From assembly GCA_030040395.1 (NCBI GenBank), contig JASHTU010000148.1, forward strand, positions 1-8,442: DNA of 8,442 nt. The letters run 5' to 3'. Positions 4,913-8,442 of this stretch are shown here, piece by piece (position 1 is the first letter of the stretch; the number at the start of each line of letters is the position of its first letter). Source of the stretch: Acidobacteriaceae bacterium. Lineage in GTDB: Bacteria > Acidobacteriota > Terriglobia > Terriglobales > Acidobacteriaceae. The position numbers were made by a program, and so were the translations under genes. The notes under the pieces are model-generated. The model saw only the letters and a list, made by a program, of their open reading frames with translations. It was not told the DNA's origin and made no database searches.

Positions 4913-6526
4913 GTGAGCAACGGCCCGCAAAGTGAAACTCGCACCCGGACGACGAGGAGATCCGCGCTGACCAGTCAATTGCTTGCCCGCAAATCCATCG
5001 ACAAACTCATCCGGGAATCGGAAGAACCTGAGCACTCGCTCAAGAAGAGCCTGGGGCCGTGGTCGCTCACCGCGCTCGGCATTGGCGCCGTCATCGGGTC
5101 GGGGATCTTCACCGTCATCGGCACGGCTATGGCTGGCCAGCACTTTGATCAGCCTTCGATCGGCGGCACGCCCCTCATCCACTTTCTCATCCTGCACACA
5201 GTGATGGCCGGGCGGCCGGGCGCAGGGCCGGCGTTGGCGCTATCGCTCATTTTTGTGGCCATCGTATGCGCCTTCACGGGCCTCTGCTACGCCGAGATGG
5301 CCTCCATGATTCCCATTGCCGGTTCGGCTTACACCTATACCTACGCGACGCTGGGCGAGTTGGTGGCCTGGATCATCGGTTGGGACCTGATTCTCGAATA
5401 CGCCTTCTCCAACATGAGTGTCAGCGTGGGCTTCGCCGCGCACATTGTCGACCTGATGGATTGGTTCGGCATCCATCCTCCGCTGAAGTGGATCTCGCCC
5501 GCCTATCTGCCCACCGGTCTCCAGGACTTGGCCGGCAACAATCTCTACAATCCCGGCTGGCACTTCGGTTTCAACATTCCCGCTTTCCTCATCGTCATGA
5601 TTTTGACGGTGATTCTGGTCCGCGGCATCCGCGAGTCGGCCCGCACCAACAACATCCTGGTGCTGGTCAAGATGGCCGCCATCCTGGTGTTCATCTTTGC
5701 CGCCGCCAGCTTCATCAAGCCGCACAATTGGCGCCCTTTCATGCCCAACGGGTGGACCGGCGTGCTTACCGGCGGCTCCATCATCTTCTTCACCTACATC
5801 GGCTTCGATTCCGTCTCTACTGCCGCCGAGGAGTGCCGCAATCCGCAGCGCGACATGCCCTTCGGCATCCTGGCCACGCTGGTGGCCTGCACGCTGCTCT
5901 ATAGCGGCGTAGCCATTATCCTCAGCGGCATCGTGCCCTGGCGGTCGGTCATGGGCGACGCCGCCCCGGTTGTCAACGCGCTGCGGCGGCTTTCACTCCA
6001 GTACGGCGGCGGCGAGCTGCACTGGGTGCGGCTTTTCGTGCTGCTGGGCGCGCTGATGGGCATGATCTCTTCGATCCTGGTCTTTCAGCTCGGCCAGGCC
6101 CGCATCTGGTTCGCCATGTCGCGCGACGGCCTCTTGCCCTCGGTCTTCAGCCGCATCCACGCTCAGTTCCGCACCCCGGCGGTTTCCACCTGGGTGGCCG
6201 GATTCGTGGTCGGCATCCCCGCCGGCCTGCTCGACATCGGCACCGTCTCAAATCTCTCCAATATCGGCACGCTCTTTGCGTTCGTCCTGGTTTCCGCCGC
6301 TGTCATCATTCTGCGCTATCGCGAGCCGGAGCGCCGTCGCGGCTTCCGCGCTCCCCTCGGACCGGTTTTTCCCGTGCTCAGCATCGTCTTTTGTATTCTG
6401 CTGATGATGGGCCTGGAGGTCATGACCTGGATGGCCTTCTTCGCCTGGCTGATCATCGGGCTGCTCATCTATTTCTTCTACAGCCGGCATCGGTCGGAGT
6501 TTGCCGGGCTCAACAAGATTCAATGA
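4913..6526 (+). CDS. APC-superfamily amino acid permease (cationic amino acid transporter type)
   Basis: A 537-residue inner-membrane transporter with about 12-13 hydrophobic helices. Motifs typical of the APC/CAT family: GIGAVIGSGIF in helix 1 (56-66), which forms the substrate-binding unwound region; YAEMASMIPIAGSAYTYTYA and GELVAWIIGWDLILEY (from about 126); and FFTYIGFDSVSTAAEECRNP (from about 292). The C-terminus is short and ends YSRHRSEFAGLNKIQ. These motifs fit proton-coupled uptake of amino acids, but the substrate cannot be read. A loop of about 35 residues after helix 1 (QHFDQPSIGG...MAGRPGAGP) is longer than in many bacterial homologues. Start: GTG 4913 has GAGG (4899-4902) ten bases upstream. 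An in-frame TTG at 4904 lies only one base after that site and is less likely. A GAGGAG at 4954-4959 without an ATG nearby leaves some doubt. The stop overlaps the next gene by ATGA. Confidence 0.92.
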   Translation: MSNGPQSETRTRTTRRSALTSQLLARKSIDKLIRESEEPEHSLKKSLGPWSLTALGIGAVIGSGIFTVIGTAMAGQHFDQPSIGGTPLIHFLILHTVMAGRPGAGPALALSLIFVAIVCAFTGLCYAEMASMIPIAGSAYTYTYATLGELVAWIIGWDLILEYAFSNMSVSVGFAAHIVDLMDWFGIHPPLKWISPAYLPTGLQDLAGNNLYNPGWHFGFNIPAFLIVMILTVILVRGIRESARTNNILVLVKMAAILVFIFAAASFIKPHNWRPFMPNGWTGVLTGGSIIFFTYIGFDSVSTAAEECRNPQRDMPFGILATLVACTLLYSGVAIILSGIVPWRSVMGDAAPVVNALRRLSLQYGGGELHWVRLFVLLGALMGMISSILVFQLGQARIWFAMSRDGLLPSVFSRIHAQFRTPAVSTWVAGFVVGIPAGLLDIGTVSNLSNIGTLFAFVLVSAAVIILRYREPERRRGFRAPLGPVFPVLSIVFCILLMMGLEVMTWMAFFAWLIIGLLIYFFYSRHRSEFAGLNKIQ

Positions 6527-7545
6527 CTTCAGAAATCGAAAATTTCATCCGCCGCCTGCCCAAGGCCGAGCTGCACCTCCATCTCGAAGGCACAATCCTG
6601 CCCACCACTCTCGTCGAGCTGAGCGCGCGTCACGACGGGCGCGCCCTGACTCTGCGCGAAGCCGAGGCGCTTTACCAATTCAGGGATTTCACCGGCTTCA
6701 TTGAGGCCTTCAAGGCCGTCACCCGCCGGCTCCGCGACCCGGAAGACTACGAATTGGCCGCGTGGAGGATGATGCAGCGCCTTGCCGCGCAAGGCGTCGT
6801 CCATGCCGAAGTCTACATTTCCGTCGGCGTCATCTACATGTGGCGGAAACATGACCCCGCCTGCTTCGAGCCCATTTTCGCCGGCCTGGAACGCGCCCGC
6901 GAGCGCGCCGCCCGGGAGTTGAACCTCTCGCTTTACTGGATCTTCGACGCCGTGCGCCACTTCAGCGTCGCGGAGGCGGAGCGCGTCTTTCGCAAGGCGG
7001 CCGAAATGCGCGCAGCCTATCCCTCGGTCATCGCCATCGGTCTCGGCGGCGACGAGCGCCTGGCCGGCTCCGCTGCATTCCATGCCCTTTACACGAACGC
7101 GGCGCAGGCTGGTCTCCGCTTAACCAACCATGCCGGTGAAACCACCGGCCCCGAGGCCATCTGGGAGGCCCTCGCCATCGGTTCTGAGCGCATCGGCCAC
7201 GCGCTTTCCGCCATTCAAGACCCGGTTCTTATCGAGGAGCTCAAGCAACGAAACATCGCCATGGAAATGAACCCCTCCTCGAATGTACGCACCGGGGTGT
7301 GCGCCTCGTTCACCGGCCATCCCCTCCGCCGCTGCTTCGATCGCGGCCTCCTGGTCACCATCAACTCCGACGACCCGGCCTTTTTTGCCTCCGACCTGGC
7401 CAACGAGTACCTGCTCGCGCACACCCAGCAGGGCTTCTCCGGCGACGAGCTTCGCCAACTCGCCGCCAACTCCATCCGCGCCAGCTTTCTTCCCGAAGCG
7501 GCAAAGGCAAATTGGCTGGACCGTATCGAAACCACGGTGGCGTAA
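6523..7545 (+). CDS. Adenosine deaminase-family aminohydrolase (adenosine, adenine or aminofutalosine type)
   Basis: A 340-residue TIM-barrel metal-dependent deaminase of the adenosine deaminase family, which hydrolyses the 6-amino group of purines. Seen: KAELHLHLEGT, with zinc ligands His18 and His20; NHAGE, with His203 as zinc ligand and Glu206 as catalytic acid; RIGHA, with His226 as catalytic base; and INSDDP, with Asp283 and Asp284. All key residues are present. One variation is Ala after the GH of the usual GHG. The C-terminal part (FFASDLANEYLLAHTQQGFS) does not decide between adenosine, adenine and 6-amino-6-deoxyfutalosine as substrate. The ATG (6523-6525) overlaps the permease TGA (6524-6526), and no Shine-Dalgarno is evident, so translation is probably coupled and the pair co-transcribed. 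This suggests, but does not prove, a shared purine or amino-compound salvage role. Confidence 0.9.
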   Translation: MTSEIENFIRRLPKAELHLHLEGTILPTTLVELSARHDGRALTLREAEALYQFRDFTGFIEAFKAVTRRLRDPEDYELAAWRMMQRLAAQGVVHAEVYISVGVIYMWRKHDPACFEPIFAGLERARERAARELNLSLYWIFDAVRHFSVAEAERVFRKAAEMRAAYPSVIAIGLGGDERLAGSAAFHALYTNAAQAGLRLTNHAGETTGPEAIWEALAIGSERIGHALSAIQDPVLIEELKQRNIAMEMNPSSNVRTGVCASFTGHPLRRCFDRGLLVTINSDDPAFFASDLANEYLLAHTQQGFSGDELRQLAANSIRASFLPEAAKANWLDRIETTVA

Positions 7546-7589
7546 GCGCGCGGTCTTTCGCCTTCGCGCGCCGCGCCCGCGGCCCTCAA

Positions 7590-7602
7590 TCTGCGCTATC
7601 AT
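7590..7602 (+). promoter_or_regulatory. Possible -10 element for the 82-residue membrane protein gene
   Basis: TCTGCGCTATCAT carries a -10-like TATCAT (7597-7602), ten bases before AGGAGG and 25 before the ATG. It matches the mutL-upstream element at 8167-8179 in 10 of 13 positions. No -35 is recognisable in the GC-rich bases upstream. Confidence 0.3.
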
Positions 7603-7627
7603 GGTGCCAGCAGGAGGACGCACTCGT

Positions 7628-7876
7628 ATGTCCACGGAACCTGAATCCGTCACCTCGGCAGACACACCCCTCGCCCTGGAGAAGGCCATTGAGAAGGGTG
7701 GAACCAAGGCTCTGCTGATGATCGGCTGGTTTTCGATGGGGATGGCCGTGGCCGCTCTGGGCATTCTCCTGGGCGCCGAACTGCGCAGCCGCTACAGGTT
7801 CAATCACCGCACTCCCTACGACTTCTATTCCAACGCCGGCGAGCAGCAGGCCAGCGAGTTCGGCGTGGGCGTCTAG
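7628..7876 (+). CDS. Small single-helix membrane protein with conserved-looking polar C-terminus, unknown function
   Basis: An 82-residue protein starting at ATG 7628, with a perfect AGGAGG (7612-7617) ten bases upstream. There is a soluble acidic N-terminus (about 28 residues, MSTEPESVTSADTPLALEKA) and one transmembrane helix at about 29-52 (LLMIGWFSMGMAVAALGILLGAEL). A basic stop-transfer segment (RSRYRFNHR) follows, then a tail rich in aromatic and Gly residues (TPYDFYSNAGEQQASEFGVGV). The basic residues after the helix suggest a cytoplasmic C-terminus. No known domain is recognised. It lies 82 bp after the deaminase and 311 bp before mutL on the same strand. It may have its own promoter (7597-7602). 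Ribosome site and codon pattern support a real gene. Confidence 0.75.
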   Translation: MSTEPESVTSADTPLALEKAIEKGGTKALLMIGWFSMGMAVAALGILLGAELRSRYRFNHRTPYDFYSNAGEQQASEFGVGV

Positions 7877-8102
7877 CTCGCTGACCGGATGATTTTGTTT
7901 TAGGGTTCGTGCTTTCCCGGGTCTCAAAATCGCGACCTGGGTCGCTCAACATTAATACATCTTTAGGTGATCGAAGTTCGACCGCAAGCCACAAACTGAC
8001 TTGATCCGGCCAACTTGCATAGAGATGAATGCGGGCTGAGTGTTCCGTTAATCAAAGCCCCGGTTCTGTACAAACCCCGCCCTGATTCTCGCGCCAGCCC
8101 TC

Positions 8103-8120
8103 GGAAGTCCCCGGATTTCC
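8103..8120. repeat. Inverted repeat (hairpin) upstream of mutL
   Basis: GGAAGTCCCCGGATTTCC folds into a seven-pair stem (one G-U pair in RNA) with a four-base loop. It is not followed by a T-run, so it is not a normal terminator. It could be an RNA element or a protein-binding palindrome, or chance. Confidence 0.35.
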
Positions 8121-8166
8121 ACCTCTGCACAGGCTCGGTCCCTGACCCCTTATTCCCGGCCTCCGT

Positions 8167-8179
8167 TCTGCGTTACCCT
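8167..8179 (+). promoter_or_regulatory. Possible -10 element directly before mutL (leaderless start?)
   Basis: TCTGCGTTACCCT ends in a -10-like TACCCT (8174-8179), only eight bases before the mutL ATG. No Shine-Dalgarno lies in between. If used, transcription would start at or next to the ATG, giving a leaderless mRNA. No good -35 is seen. Confidence 0.3.
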
Positions 8180-8187
8180 AAACCCTA

Positions 8188-8442
8188 ATGGGGCGCATCC
8201 GCATCCTTCCCGACCAGGTGGCCAATCAGATCGCCGCGGGCGAGGTAGTCGACCGGCCGGCCTCGGTAGTCAAGGAGCTGCTCGAAAACGCGCTCGACGC
8301 TGGCGCCGCGCGCATACGCGTCGAGGTGGAAGCCGGCGGCCGACGCCTGATCCGAATCAGCGACGACGGCCAGGGCATGGGCCGCGACGACGCCCTCCTG
8401 GCCTTCGAGCGCCACGCCACCTCGAAACTGCGTACGGCCGAC
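8188..8442 (+). CDS. mutL: DNA mismatch repair protein MutL, N-terminal part (runs off window)
   Basis: The first 85 codons of MutL are open to the window end with no stop. MutL is the GHKL-ATPase that links MutS mismatch recognition to strand nicking and helicase loading. Seen: [20 protein letters not shown] with [17 protein letters not shown] (8-40), which includes the catalytic Glu30 and Mg-binding Asn34 of ATPase motif I; DDGQGM (59-64), motif II; and RHATSKL (75-81). This matches the start of the family almost exactly, and the ATG 8188 start fits the known N-terminus. There is no ribosome-binding site upstream. The endonuclease or C-terminal dimerisation domain is outside the window, so whether it is a nicking-type MutL cannot be said. 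Confidence 0.97.
   Translation, partial: MGRIRILPDQVANQIAAGEVVDRPASVVKELLENALDAGAARIRVEVEAGGRRLIRISDDGQGMGRDDALLAFERHATSKLRTAD

Larger units (their letters stand above)
7877..8187 (+). other. 311-bp intergenic region upstream of mutL
   Basis: No gene, tRNA or convincing small open frame was found on either strand. The left half (7890-8060) is more AT-rich than its surroundings, with AT-rich patches such as ATTAATACAT (7950-7959). It also holds a five-pair hairpin GCGAC-CTGG-GTCGC (7932-7945) that lacks a T-run. The right half is C-rich, with a second hairpin at 8103-8120 and a -10-like element just before mutL. It may hold a long mutL leader or an unrecognised small RNA, but nothing decides this. 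Confidence 0.4.

Noticed and set aside
7546..7571. GCGCGC inverted repeat after the deaminase gene as a terminator
   Set aside because: The stem could form with a 14-base loop, but there is no T-run. In this GC-rich context such repeats arise easily by chance.
8176..8188. Two tandem CCCTAAA-like units resembling a plant-type telomere repeat
   Set aside because: Only two units, in a bacterial context directly before mutL. Better explained as chance or as part of a promoter -10 region.
8185..8415. Minus-strand open frames within the mutL start
   Set aside because: They are shadows of the strongly conserved MutL N-terminus.

Overview
The window (about 8.4 kb, GC-rich, roughly 60% by eye) is bacterial chromosome, mostly housekeeping, with one small accessory patch. 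The protein style (LipA, a solitary butyrate kinase, a CAT-type permease with a long TM1-TM2 loop, small unknown membrane proteins) reminds me of Acidobacteriota. That is inference from memory and no 16S or marker alignment was possible. No tRNA, rRNA, CRISPR array, transposase or integrase was seen.

Left part (1-2600). The window opens inside tldD, whose C-terminal 148 codons are present, including the conserved zinc-ligand cysteine. Its stop codon overlaps the start of an AT-richer unknown gene (447-1063), which is broken by an apparent -1 frameshift near 672-700. On the minus strand follow lipA (lipoyl synthase), a HigB/Gp49-type toxin and a HigA-type XRE antitoxin, in that transcriptional order. 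The toxin start lies inside the last codons of lipA, and toxin and antitoxin overlap by ATGA. Positions 447-1726 therefore look like an accessory insertion between tldD and lipA.

Middle part (2600-4900). A 96-residue two-helix membrane protein (+) converges on butyrate kinase (-). Butyrate kinase has a TTG start preceded by a very long Shine-Dalgarno match. No phosphotransbutyrylase gene is next to it. Divergent from buk is a tiny, extremely basic 51-residue protein, followed by hairpins that may end its transcript.

Right part (4900-8442). An APC/CAT-type amino acid permease and an adenosine-deaminase-family enzyme are translationally coupled (ATGA). They may form a two-gene salvage or uptake unit, but the substrate is not readable from sequence. 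An 82-residue single-helix protein with a distinctive polar C-terminus follows. After a 311-bp gap, the N-terminus of MutL begins and runs off the window.

I did not find a clear new multi-gene system. The most interesting points are the toxin reading frame printed over the end of lipA, the frameshifted gene beside it, the small unknown proteins, and a recurrent -10-like element upstream of several starts.
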